From a virus: a stretch of DNA of 41,856 nucleotides. Shown here in pieces: positions 16,958 to 25,201 of the stretch; position 1 is the first letter of the stretch, and the number at the start of each line of letters is the position of its first letter. The notes below the pieces were generated by a model. The model saw nothing but the letters and a program-made list of their open reading frames with translations. It was not told where the DNA came from and ran no database searches. The stretch is taken from positions 1 to 41,856 of the IMG/VR virus record IMGVR_UViG_3300020723_000139. One strand, 5' to 3'. Made by a program: the position numbers and the translations under genes.

Positions 16958-17520
16958 TGAATTTCGAACATATTTTTCCATCAGTTATAGGTTATGAGAT
17001 TAATAAAGATTTAACAGATAACATTTTGCTTATTGCAAAAGAATATCTTTCTGATGATTCTAAGATAACCTATGAATGGAATTATAAAAACACATATGGT
17101 AATATCTTAATAGATGATAAATTAAATTTTGTATATGAGAAGATAGCTGAACTATCAAATACATATTTGATAACCTCTAATATTAAACCACCAGAAAAAT
17201 TAGAAATACAACTTTTCTTTAGTGAAATATACGGAAACGACACTCATGTTAAACACTCTCATCCAGGAGCATTACTTTCTGGATTATTTTATTTGACTGT
17301 TCCAGATGATGCTGCTCCAATTATTTTTTATGATACGAGCCCACATTATGATTATATTCCGTATAATGCATTAAATCCATCTGATGACCGTAGGCAATAT
17401 ATTATAAATCCAAAAGAAGGTATGGTTCTAATATGGAATTCTTGGTACCAGCATGAAGTTCCAAAATCAAATAGTATTAAACCAAGAATTACAGCAGTGT
17501 TTAATGTTGCTAGAAAATAA
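16957..17520 (+). CDS. 2OG-Fe(II) oxygenase (Oxy_5/TIGR02466-like)
   Basis: This 187-residue protein has VKHSHPGALLSGLFYLTVP, the hallmark of the 2OG-FeII_Oxy_5 family, with an HxH pair (H100, H102) instead of HxD. Distal H166 lies in WYQHEVP and R177 in KPRITAVFNV. The substrate of the family is not established. It overlaps the pyrophosphorylase-like gene by 1 nt. Confidence 0.8.
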   Translation: MNFEHIFPSVIGYEINKDLTDNILLIAKEYLSDDSKITYEWNYKNTYGNILIDDKLNFVYEKIAELSNTYLITSNIKPPEKLEIQLFFSEIYGNDTHVKHSHPGALLSGLFYLTVPDDAAPIIFYDTSPHYDYIPYNALNPSDDRRQYIINPKEGMVLIWNSWYQHEVPKSNSIKPRITAVFNVARK

Positions 17521-18536
17521 TGGATTACAGACAACCTCAAAATAATAGAGAAGCGTTCATTCGCTGGTACGCATGGTCATTGAAGTATGATGACTGTGAT
17601 CCAGCTGTTTGGTGCACGAACTATCTCAATAAGCGTTACGAGCATAATGATGAACAACGTCTTTGGCTCGCTTGGCTTTACGGTAACACTTATCAACTAC
17701 CAACTGCGTGGGTATTGATGAATGAATTTCCTGATTATGAATTAGCAACAGTTGATAGAATTACGCAGTGGAACTCAACAAATTATAAACGATTACGTTA
17801 CCAAACTGATACCAAGTGGAACAAGGGGCATCTCCCTGCCATGTTTGCTTCATATCAGCAATTTATTGGTAACAAAACTCAACGAGAAAGAATGGAAGGG
17901 TTTTATGGAGACAATGAAGAGACAAACTTTGATAACCTGTGGGAAAGCGTTAAGTCTGGGCTGCATAAGTTTGGTCGCTATTCCACTTGGTTTTATCTTC
18001 AGCATCTTAAGCATACCGCTGGTATTCTTATCAGCCCTACTAGTCTCATGCTGGATGATTATGATGGCTCTCGGTCTCATCGTAATGGATTATTATGCGC
18101 CCTCGGCAGACATTACGATATGGATAGAAAACTCACTGAACAAGAGTATGCAACTCTTGAGTCAGAAGCCAGATCTATTCTCATCGAAACCAAAGATAGA
18201 TTCCCAGATTTGGAAACGCAAATAGATTTTTTTACAATGGAAACCTGTCTGTGTTCGTTTAAGAAAATCTTTAGAGCACATCATGGACGTTACCTTGGTT
18301 ACTACTTAGATCGTCAGGCTGAAGAGATTATTAAAGCAGAGGGTGATGGTTGGTATGGTATTGATTGGGATGTTCTGTGGCAAGCACGTGAAGAAACTAT
18401 TGACTTACGTCTAGATCACAAAAGAGGAATCGATAAAGAAAAGTTTCCTGCATTTATAAATTCAGGTAAAATAGAAAACTTGGATTGGATGTTTGATGAT
18501 GAAGAACCTATGTTAATTGGATTGGAGAATTTTTAA
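17520..18536 (+). CDS. probable alpha-glutamyl/putrescinyl-thymine pyrophosphorylase-family protein
   Basis: This 338-residue helical protein is rich in Trp and Tyr. It carries FGRYSTWFYLQHL near 152-164, then SLMLDDYDGSRSHRNGL and FFTMETCLCSFKKIFRAHHGRYLGYY. I recall near-identical motifs in cyanophage proteins annotated as alpha-glutamyl/putrescinyl thymine pyrophosphorylase. That is a glycosylase-fold family proposed to replace the pyrophosphate on a phosphorylated 5-hydroxymethyluracil with an amine. The assignment is from memory of the family, not from catalytic residues. Neighbouring TET/JBP dioxygenase, amidoligase and P-loop kinase genes support it. It joins both neighbours by 1-nt overlaps. 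Confidence 0.58.
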   Translation: MDYRQPQNNREAFIRWYAWSLKYDDCDPAVWCTNYLNKRYEHNDEQRLWLAWLYGNTYQLPTAWVLMNEFPDYELATVDRITQWNSTNYKRLRYQTDTKWNKGHLPAMFASYQQFIGNKTQRERMEGFYGDNEETNFDNLWESVKSGLHKFGRYSTWFYLQHLKHTAGILISPTSLMLDDYDGSRSHRNGLLCALGRHYDMDRKLTEQEYATLESEARSILIETKDRFPDLETQIDFFTMETCLCSFKKIFRAHHGRYLGYYLDRQAEEIIKAEGDGWYGIDWDVLWQAREETIDLRLDHKRGIDKEKFPAFINSGKIENLDWMFDDEEPMLIGLENF

Positions 18537-18988
18537 TGGCTATTACTAAAGGTCAAATGACTGGACTTACTGGTGCTATGTATGAAGATATGAATCCTGC
18601 TAGTGTTTCAATTTCAAATACTGGTGCTATTACTGGAACTATTATTGGAGCAGCAGGTAGTACGATTACTACTGGAACAGGAATAAGTTCTATCTCAATT
18701 CGAACAAGTGCTGATGAAATCTTTGATAGATATTCTTTAAATGAGTTTCTTGTTGAGCATCGTGTTCAAGAATTTGAACTTATGAAACTCCGTGAAACCA
18801 CTGTTGACTATGCTGATGTTATTAAAAATAATCTAGCAAAGACTGCTTCTAAAGAAATTATCAAGAAAATGACCTTCACAAAGAAACATGAGATTGATAG
18901 TGATACTCATTCATTCCGTGGACGTGTTTGGGTATTTACGAAAGATGAACTAAACAAAATGATTGAGGAGATCAGAAATGGCATTTGA
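18536..18988 (+). CDS. conserved phage hypothetical protein
   Basis: This 150-residue protein has a first 60 residues that are Gly/Ser/Thr/Ile-rich and look like an extended or beta-type linker (TGAITGTIIGAAGSTITTG). From 65 on it is helical with a charged, conserved-looking segment (VQEFELMKLRETTVDYADVI). From memory, similar proteins occur in marine T4-like phages without known function. It overlaps the kinase gene by 11 nt. Confidence 0.55.
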   Translation: MAITKGQMTGLTGAMYEDMNPASVSISNTGAITGTIIGAAGSTITTGTGISSISIRTSADEIFDRYSLNEFLVEHRVQEFELMKLRETTVDYADVIKNNLAKTASKEIIKKMTFTKKHEIDSDTHSFRGRVWVFTKDELNKMIEEIRNGI

Positions 18989-19586
18989 AGAACGTATCGG
19001 CGCAACTGATATTATTACATTCGAAAGAACTACCATGGAAACAAAAGAACGAAAGATAGTTGCTGTCGGTGGATCTCCTGGAACTGGAAAGACTACGTTA
19101 TTCCGTAAATATATGGAAGATAAACAGTGGATCGGAGTTGAGCCAGCAAAATTAGTATCAACAATGTATAATACCGAACGAGATCTTTATATCCTTGGTA
19201 AATACGAAGAGGGTGAAACCTTTGCTGGAACCGATCGCCTTTCTATGGCTGTTCAACCACCTCTTCAAGAATGGGTCGCTTCCCATAACTGCAATATCCT
19301 TTTCGAGGGAGATCGGGTTTTCAACCAATCATTCCTAGAGTTCTGCATGGGTCTCCCAAATACCAAGCTAGAAGTGGTATTTCTAAAGGCTCCCAAAGAT
19401 ATTTTAGAACAACGCTATAAAGATCGTGGATCTGACCAGTCAGAACAATTCCTAAGAGGAAGAGAAACTAAATATAGTAACTTGATGTCTAATTTTGAAC
19501 TTATGCCATATATTACTGAGTTTGTAAACACTAACTTAGAGGAGCAGGGGAAGGTTCTTGCATTTTTGGAGAAGCAGTTTAGTTAA
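18978..19586 (+). CDS. P-loop kinase, candidate 5-hydroxymethylpyrimidine DNA kinase
   Basis: I choose the ATG at 18978 because GAGGAG (18965-18970) lies seven bases upstream. The 202-residue product has Walker A GSPGTGKT at 32-39 and a Walker B-like strand NCNILFEGDRVF. LEQRYKDRGSDQSEQFLRGRETKY resembles the lid region of nucleoside and polynucleotide kinases. By context it may be the DNA 5-hydroxymethyl kinase that activates hydroxymethylated bases for the pyrophosphorylase-like protein. A nucleotide kinase is the alternative. The fold is well supported; the substrate is inferred. Confidence 0.7.
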   Translation: MAFEERIGATDIITFERTTMETKERKIVAVGGSPGTGKTTLFRKYMEDKQWIGVEPAKLVSTMYNTERDLYILGKYEEGETFAGTDRLSMAVQPPLQEWVASHNCNILFEGDRVFNQSFLEFCMGLPNTKLEVVFLKAPKDILEQRYKDRGSDQSEQFLRGRETKYSNLMSNFELMPYITEFVNTNLEEQGKVLAFLEKQFS

Positions 19587-19606
19587 GCAAGCATCTTCTG
19601 GGGATT

Positions 19607-20302
19607 ATGTATCACCTAGAAAACGCCAATTATGACTTTATGGAATTACTGAATTTCTATTCAGTACCTTTCCGAGCGAAATTCATACCCTCAAAAATAT
19701 GGAAAGATTTAGATAACTACCGAAACGACTCAGTTGGACTAGGTAATTATGTTAAGAAGTGGCGCACTAAAATAGAATGGAGAAAAGAGCCATCTAAAGC
19801 CACAAGATTTAAAAGAGGGGTTAGTATTGCAGGCGAATACGATATCGAGAAACGCCAGTGCTGTCTTATAATCTATACAGATTATTTTAATACATTCCCC
19901 TTTACTGAAAATGGTTGGAGAAATTTTAAGTTCCGATTAATAACATGCCTTCAGCATGAGATTATCCACTACATGCAATATGATAGACGTGACGATCAAT
20001 GGAGCCACTACGTAGTTCCATATAAAAAAGCCCATAACAAAAGAAAGAATGACGAGAGACAATATCTCTCTGAGTTCGATGAGATCCAAGCATATGCTCA
20101 TTGTATATTAATGGATTTTAAATCTAGACGTCCAAATATGGATATTGAAACCCTCCTCAATAGATGTAAAACCCATCGTGATTCTAGAACTTTAACATAC
20201 TTCTTAAAGACATTTGATTATGATTTTAAGAATAACGCAGCAATACCTAAATTAATGCAGCAAATAGTTAAATGGGAACGTAAATATAATCGAATTACTT
20301 AA
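19607..20302 (+). CDS. HExxH metallopeptidase-like protein
   Basis: This 231-residue basic protein carries LQHEIIHYMQYD, an HExxH zinc-protease motif (H117, E118, H121), and a downstream acidic stretch LSEFDEIQAYAH that could give the third zinc ligand. It may be a phage zincin with proteolytic activity, but the family is uncharacterised as far as I know. It is the last gene before the first clear late promoter, so it ends the early/middle block. GGGG lies shortly upstream of the start. Confidence 0.6.
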   Translation: MYHLENANYDFMELLNFYSVPFRAKFIPSKIWKDLDNYRNDSVGLGNYVKKWRTKIEWRKEPSKATRFKRGVSIAGEYDIEKRQCCLIIYTDYFNTFPFTENGWRNFKFRLITCLQHEIIHYMQYDRRDDQWSHYVVPYKKAHNKRKNDERQYLSEFDEIQAYAHCILMDFKSRRPNMDIETLLNRCKTHRDSRTLTYFLKTFDYDFKNNAAIPKLMQQIVKWERKYNRIT

Positions 20303-20313
20303 ATCCATCTCGT

Positions 20314-20321
20314 TATAAATA
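20314..20321 (+). promoter_or_regulatory. T4-type late promoter box TATAAATA
   Basis: This is a perfect TATAAATA octamer, the -10 element recognised by T4 gp55-type sigma with the sliding clamp. It is in the intergenic gap 32 nt before the ATG at 20353 and heads the internal-head-protein operon. Confidence 0.75.
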
Positions 20322-20352
20322 AAGATATAACACTACTTAATTGATGGATTAA

Positions 20353-21696
20353 ATGAAAGATTATAGACAACTAATCAAAGAACTACCGAGTAAAACGATA
20401 GTTCTAGCCTGTGGAAAGTTTAACCCTCCGACTATCGGACATGAACTTCTTATAAAGGCTGTCAAATCTCTAGCCGAGCAGAAGAATGCCAGCTACGCCA
20501 TTTATGCGTCCGATCTAAGCGACGCTAAAAAGAATCCTCTAATAGTAGAAAAGAAAGTACAGTATTTAAATCTGTTATTTCCGAATACACATTTTTCTAC
20601 ATACTCAGATAATATTAATGAAACAGTTTCTAAACTAAAAGAAACTTATCGAAAAGTTATCGTTGTTACAAGCGCAGATAAAGTAGCATCACTAAAGAAA
20701 TCTTTGAAAGAAGCTACAGTTATATCAGCAATGGATAAAGATCCAGACAGCGAAGATACTACTCGTACTTATGCAGTTAAAGGTTTATACGAAGAGTTTA
20801 AAAAGAATTTACCTTCAGCAATTCGTGAAATTGATTCTCGTAGATTAATGAATGATTTAAGAGTTGGTTCAGGATTAGAACCAATCAAAGAAGAAATTAA
20901 ATTAGTCAAAGATAATCTACGTGAACAATATTTCCGTGGTGAAATATTTAATGTTGGTGAACACGTTGAGTCAGATGGTCAAGAATATGAAATTATTAAA
21001 CGTGGTTCTAATCATTTGTTGCTAAAAGAATCAACAGGTAAATTAGTAAGCAAATGGATTCAAAATGTTAAATTAATAGAAACCGATATGCAAAAGAAAA
21101 AATTAAAATCATTTAGAACTATCGCAGAAACTTACGACCATCACCACGAAGAAGCGATGCAGCATAAAGATAATGCAGAGAAATCTAAAACTGCTGGTAA
21201 CATGGGTGGTTATCATGCACATATGGTTAATCATCACGACTCAATGGGTCGCTGGCATGAATCTAAAGGTAGACATTCTTCTGCTGAGCGTGAGTGGGAA
21301 AAAGCTGAACAACATCATAGCGAAGGATTAAAACATCCTTATGTTTCTGAAAGTGTTATTAAAGAAGAAACTAAAATTGAACACCATGCTGACCACAAGT
21401 TAATTGACCATGGTCATGCTGTTCAAATTAAAATTGGTAAAGAACACCACTCTAAGATTGGTAAACTACAACACGGGCAACGCCATTCTTTTAAAGAAAA
21501 AGATGGAGAGAATCACTGGGTTGCTGTAAAGCGTGGTGATCGTTTACATTTTTTACCTAATCATTTAGATACACAGACTATGTCTTCAATGTCTTGTCAT
21601 ATCGGTGCTGCTGACTGGAATGGTCCATCAGGTGCTGCTCCTCAAGATGGAAGACAACCATTTGATCCAATGAGTAGTTCGAATGCTGACGTTTAA
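20353..21696 (+). CDS. nucleotidyltransferase-fold virion/internal head protein
   Basis: This 447-residue late protein starts with MKDYRQLIKEL, which resembles the T4 internal-protein capsid-targeting peptide (MKTYQEFIAEA) and contains the head-protease motif I-x-E. A cytidylyltransferase-type domain follows: GKFNPPTIGH at 21-30 (HxGH-like), then VIVVTSADKVASL, as in NMN/phosphopantetheine adenylyltransferases, to about residue 180. The C-terminal half is His-rich and low in complexity (DHHHEEAMQHKDNAEKSK). It is first in the operon after the late promoter. It is probably packaged and may be injected; catalytic activity is untested. Confidence 0.68.
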   Translation: MKDYRQLIKELPSKTIVLACGKFNPPTIGHELLIKAVKSLAEQKNASYAIYASDLSDAKKNPLIVEKKVQYLNLLFPNTHFSTYSDNINETVSKLKETYRKVIVVTSADKVASLKKSLKEATVISAMDKDPDSEDTTRTYAVKGLYEEFKKNLPSAIREIDSRRLMNDLRVGSGLEPIKEEIKLVKDNLREQYFRGEIFNVGEHVESDGQEYEIIKRGSNHLLLKESTGKLVSKWIQNVKLIETDMQKKKLKSFRTIAETYDHHHEEAMQHKDNAEKSKTAGNMGGYHAHMVNHHDSMGRWHESKGRHSSAEREWEKAEQHHSEGLKHPYVSESVIKEETKIEHHADHKLIDHGHAVQIKIGKEHHSKIGKLQHGQRHSFKEKDGENHWVAVKRGDRLHFLPNHLDTQTMSSMSCHIGAADWNGPSGAAPQDGRQPFDPMSSSNADV

Positions 21697-22075
21697 AGAC
21701 TATGTTTCTGATAGAGAAGCAATTGATGAGGCAACAACTTCATCAAGAATGCATGCTAAGTTTAGATTAAGAACTAGCAAAACTAAACGTAAACAAAGAA
21801 GTAAAATAGCAACACATACTGTTGCTAATGGTAAGAAAGCTGAAAGCAGAGCCAGAAGAATGGCTATTAGAATGATGAAGAAAAGAATGTTGCGTGGTAG
21901 AAAGTTACGTAATCTAGCACCAGATGAAAAAGCAAGTATTGAAAAGCGTATGAAAACAAAAATGGCGCAGATTAAACAAATGACTTCAGGTCTAGTTGCG
22001 ACAGTTAGAAGAATTGAAAAATCAAGATTAACCCATGGGGAAGTTTCTCGTGGAAAAACTAGAAGAGTATTTTAA
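21683..22075 (+). CDS. very basic head-associated DNA-binding-like protein
   Basis: In this 130-residue protein about 30% of residues are Lys or Arg. The start MLTFKDYVSDREAIDEA resembles a capsid-targeting peptide with I-D-E as a possible processing site. The rest is a series of basic helices (SRARRMAIRMMKKRMLRGRK). It probably binds DNA in the head, like the T4 internal proteins. The start overlaps the preceding stop by 14 nt. I know of no named homologue. Confidence 0.62.
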   Translation: MLTFKDYVSDREAIDEATTSSRMHAKFRLRTSKTKRKQRSKIATHTVANGKKAESRARRMAIRMMKKRMLRGRKLRNLAPDEKASIEKRMKTKMAQIKQMTSGLVATVRRIEKSRLTHGEVSRGKTRRVF

Positions 22076-22522
22076 ATGGATGAATTAAAAACCGCAATTA
22101 AAGTATTGTTGGCAAATGCTACTGTCATGTATTATAAAACACACCAATTCCATTGGAACGTAGAAGGTATTTTATTTACACAATATCATGCATTCTTTGA
22201 AGAAGTTTACGTTGATGTATATAATTCTATTGATCCTACTGCAGAACTGCTACGTAAGATTGATGACTATGCGCCAGTAAGTATTGATGAGTTATACAAA
22301 TATAAAACAATCGAAGAAGAATCAACTAGATTAATACTTCTTTCTGATATTTTGCAAAAGTTAATCGAAGCAAATCAAGAAGTGATTAACAGCCTAAATA
22401 AAGTGTTCGAACTAGCAAATGCAAATAAACAACAAGGTATTTGTAATTTTATTGCTGACCGAATCGATACACATCAGAAACATGGATGGTGGTTAAAAAC
22501 ATCCGCAAAGAAAATAGGTTAA
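22076..22522 (+). CDS. dps: Dps-family ferritin
   Basis: This 148-residue four-helix protein has the Dps ferroxidase signature with exact spacing: H26 in HQFHWNVEG, H38 (+12), D53 (+15) and E57 (+4), within FHWNVEG...YHAFFEEVY...SIDPTAELLR. Dps forms 12-subunit shells that oxidise Fe(II) and shield DNA from oxidative damage. Unlike its neighbours it lacks the capsid-targeting-type N-terminus. It lies in the middle of the late head-protein operon, with no gap to the gene before it. It may protect phage DNA or sequester iron; whether it is in the virion is unknown. Confidence 0.85.
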   Translation: MDELKTAIKVLLANATVMYYKTHQFHWNVEGILFTQYHAFFEEVYVDVYNSIDPTAELLRKIDDYAPVSIDELYKYKTIEEESTRLILLSDILQKLIEANQEVINSLNKVFELANANKQQGICNFIADRIDTHQKHGWWLKTSAKKIG

Positions 22523-22523
22523 T

Positions 22524-23717
22524 ATGAAATCATTCCAAACATATTTAAAAGAAGAAGCCGAAGGTGCTAAGTTAAAGCACATTACGCATCCTGAAGATCG
22601 TCCATTAATGCATGGTCACGAAGGATTTGAACATGCTCATGGTGCTTTAATGCACGCACATGAACATATGAAAGCTGGTAAGAACAATAGTAACCTTACC
22701 ACTAAGTATGATGGTTCTCCTGCTGTAGTTTTCGGCACTCATCCTAAGAATGGTAAATTCTTTGTTGCTTCTAAATCAGCATTTAATAAAGAACCAAAGA
22801 TTAATCATACTGATGCTGACATTGACAAGAATCATGGCCACGCTCCAGGTCTTGCCACTAAATTAAAAGCTGCGTTACATCACCTACCTAAAGTTACACC
22901 AAAAGGTAAAGTATATCAGGGTGATATTATGCACTCTGAGGGTGATGTTAAACACGATAAAAAATCTGGTAAAGCATCCTTTACTCCTAACACTATTACC
23001 TACACTGCGCATGGTGAAGAAGCCAAGAAAGCTACAAAAGCAAAAGTAGGTGTTGCTGTTCATACTCAATATCATGGTAAAGATATTCAATCATTATCTG
23101 CTCATCATGAAGTTAATCATCACGAATTTGGTCAGCATCCTGATGTTCACCACCATGATGCCAGCTATGATACTAGCACAGCAAATCATTCTAAACAAAA
23201 TCAAGATGAGTTTCATAAACATATGGCAGCTGCCAAAGCAGTTCATGACACTCATGGCGACAAAATGTATAATGCTATTCACCCAGCGCATAGTGGTGAA
23301 CATGGTCATCTAGCAACATACATTAACTCAACTGTTAGAAATAACACTACTCCAAACGTAAAAGATTTTAAATCTCATCTTGAAGCCCACCATGCTAAGC
23401 AAGTTGCTGGTGTTAAGACAGAAAAAGCCCAAGAACAAAAACGTGCAAAAGGTAAAGAAGAAATTGCCCACGTTGAGAAAAACAAAGGGCATTATGAGAA
23501 TACATTAACTGCTCATAATCATTTGGCAGCAGCAAAGAATACATTAGTTAAATCTTTAGAAAGTGGTCATAGTAATTATGAACACCACATCGAAGGTAAA
23601 GAATCCAAACCAGAAGGTTTTGTTATTAATCATGAACACAATGGTAAAACAGAACCATCTAAACTTGTGAATCGTGCTGAGTTCGCAAGATCAAATCTTT
23701 TAAAGGTGCGTAAATGA
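22524..23717 (+). CDS. ligase-fold (DUF6267-like) internal head protein
   Basis: This 397-residue His-rich protein starts MKSFQTYLKEEA, a capsid-targeting-like peptide with L-K-E. It carries nucleic-acid-ligase superfamily motifs: TTKYDGSP with K61 (motif I KxDG), KVYQGDIMHS near 128, VGVAVHTQYHG, and EGFVI near 365 followed by KLVNRAEF. It matches what I remember of phage DUF6267 proteins. If active it would self-adenylate or ligate nucleic acid; if packaged it could act at entry. The C-terminal coils are Lys/His-rich. It overlaps the next gene by 4 nt. Confidence 0.68.
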   Translation: MKSFQTYLKEEAEGAKLKHITHPEDRPLMHGHEGFEHAHGALMHAHEHMKAGKNNSNLTTKYDGSPAVVFGTHPKNGKFFVASKSAFNKEPKINHTDADIDKNHGHAPGLATKLKAALHHLPKVTPKGKVYQGDIMHSEGDVKHDKKSGKASFTPNTITYTAHGEEAKKATKAKVGVAVHTQYHGKDIQSLSAHHEVNHHEFGQHPDVHHHDASYDTSTANHSKQNQDEFHKHMAAAKAVHDTHGDKMYNAIHPAHSGEHGHLATYINSTVRNNTTPNVKDFKSHLEAHHAKQVAGVKTEKAQEQKRAKGKEEIAHVEKNKGHYENTLTAHNHLAAAKNTLVKSLESGHSNYEHHIEGKESKPEGFVINHEHNGKTEPSKLVNRAEFARSNLLKVRK

Positions 23718-24784
23718 AATCATTTAAATCATTCTTAAACGAAGAAATTTATTTCGAAGATAATCTAACAGAAGCTGCTGACGATGCTTCTAAAGAAGGT
23801 GGCGTTTCCAATAATACTAAAGGTGTTCTTCATGAACTTTTAGTTGGCAAACATTTAAACAATGGTCAGCATATGTCTAAACATGAAAATGCTGAAGGTG
23901 AAACACCACAACAAGCGCATGATCGTTTAAAGAAACAGATTCATCCTAATGATTATAAACGTATTGAAGCAAATGCCAAAAGCGCAGCTGCAGATATTCA
24001 TAAGAACATCCAAGCAACTCATCCAGGTCATGTAATTCATGGAGTTCATTGGACTTCAAAACCTGGAGATACAGAAAAAGTAACTGGTGTTAAAGCAACT
24101 CAGAAACAAGACTCTTCAGATATCTATATTTCTACTCACCACCCTAAGAAACCTAAAGATGAAACCCATCATGGTTATAGTTTAAAGGTTAGTGATAAAT
24201 CTAGTAAGAATGTTCCATCATCAAGTCTTGGTATGAAATCAAGTGGTGAAAAGGCGCAATCGCTTTATAAAGAACACCAAAAGAAAATTAAAACGATGCA
24301 TCCTGAGTTAGAAGGTAAGAACGAAGAAGCACGTAAAGAATGGGCACAAAAGAACCCAGAGAAACACAATCAAGTTAAAGCTGAAAATAAAAAACTATTG
24401 GCCAATGTTGCGCATCACCATGCTGCTGAATTACAACATCATTTAGATTCTGGTAATCATGAACACGTAGTTAATCATATCCGTGATGTTCTTGCAGCTA
24501 AAAGTACTCCAGCTGCAGAAGCTGGTAAAGCAAACTTCTCTAAACATACTACATACCAAACTGCAAAGGGTGTTCAACATCATACAGCAAACCCAGCTCA
24601 AGATTATGAACATATTCTAAAAGATCATAAGAATATTAAAGTAAAAGCAAGTGGTGGCTCTGTTCATTTTAGTCACACTGATCCAAAAACTGGTAAAGAA
24701 ACAAAGTTTGCTTCTCAAGCGCATAAGTTTGATTCACAAAGCGATCCATTATCAACAATTAAAAGCGCAGGTAAAGCTGTATGA
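23714..24784 (+). CDS. internal head protein, possible PD-(D/E)xK nuclease
   Basis: This 356-residue protein begins MKSFKSFLNEE, again a capsid-targeting-like start with L-N-E. GVLHELLVGKHL (E in a helix), DSSDIYIS (D) and GYSLKVSDKS (LK) are spaced as in PD-(D/E)xK nucleases. I recall similar uncharacterised proteins in marine T4-like phages. The C-terminal half is His/Lys-rich. The nuclease reading is tentative; packaging is better supported by the N-terminus and the operon. Confidence 0.6.
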   Translation: MKSFKSFLNEEIYFEDNLTEAADDASKEGGVSNNTKGVLHELLVGKHLNNGQHMSKHENAEGETPQQAHDRLKKQIHPNDYKRIEANAKSAAADIHKNIQATHPGHVIHGVHWTSKPGDTEKVTGVKATQKQDSSDIYISTHHPKKPKDETHHGYSLKVSDKSSKNVPSSSLGMKSSGEKAQSLYKEHQKKIKTMHPELEGKNEEARKEWAQKNPEKHNQVKAENKKLLANVAHHHAAELQHHLDSGNHEHVVNHIRDVLAAKSTPAAEAGKANFSKHTTYQTAKGVQHHTANPAQDYEHILKDHKNIKVKASGGSVHFSHTDPKTGKETKFASQAHKFDSQSDPLSTIKSAGKAV

Positions 24785-25200
24785 TTTCCTTTAAAGAATA
24801 CTTAGAAGAAGCCAAGCGTGGATTGTGGGATAACATCCATGCTAAACAAGAAAGAATTAAGAATGGTTCTGGTGAACATATGCGCAAACCAGGAAGCAAA
24901 GGTGCTCCAACTGATGCAGCATTAAAAGCGTCTCAAACAAATGAAGCAGCAGTTGACGCAAAAGGATATAAGTCATCTACTGGTGGGCTAACACAAAAAG
25001 GTCGTGATCACTATAATGCACAAGGTGGTCATTTAAAGGCTCCAGTTACTACACCACCTTCAAAGTTAAAGGCTGGTAGTAAAGCTGCCAATCGTAGAAA
25101 ATCTTTTTGTGCACGTATGAGTGGCGTTGATGGTCCAATGAAGAAACCTAATGGTGAACCAACTCGTAAAGCACTAGCATTAAGAAAATGGAATTGTTAA
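24781..25200 (+). CDS. DUF6321-like head protein
   Basis: This basic 139-residue protein begins MISFKEYLEEAK, the clearest of the shared capsid-targeting-like leaders (L-E-E). The C-terminus RRKSFCARMSGVDGPMKKPN and its end KALALRKWNC match a domain I recall as DUF6321 in phage proteins. The function is unknown. ATGA overlap with the preceding gene; 1 nt separates it from the next. Confidence 0.65.
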   Translation: MISFKEYLEEAKRGLWDNIHAKQERIKNGSGEHMRKPGSKGAPTDAALKASQTNEAAVDAKGYKSSTGGLTQKGRDHYNAQGGHLKAPVTTPPSKLKAGSKAANRRKSFCARMSGVDGPMKKPNGEPTRKALALRKWNC

Positions 25201-25201
25201 A

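Noticed and set aside
22197-22225. TTGAAG - 17 bp - TATAAT inside the Dps gene
   Set aside because: Only four of six bases fit in the -35 box and it lies in the middle of a gene that belongs to the late operon.
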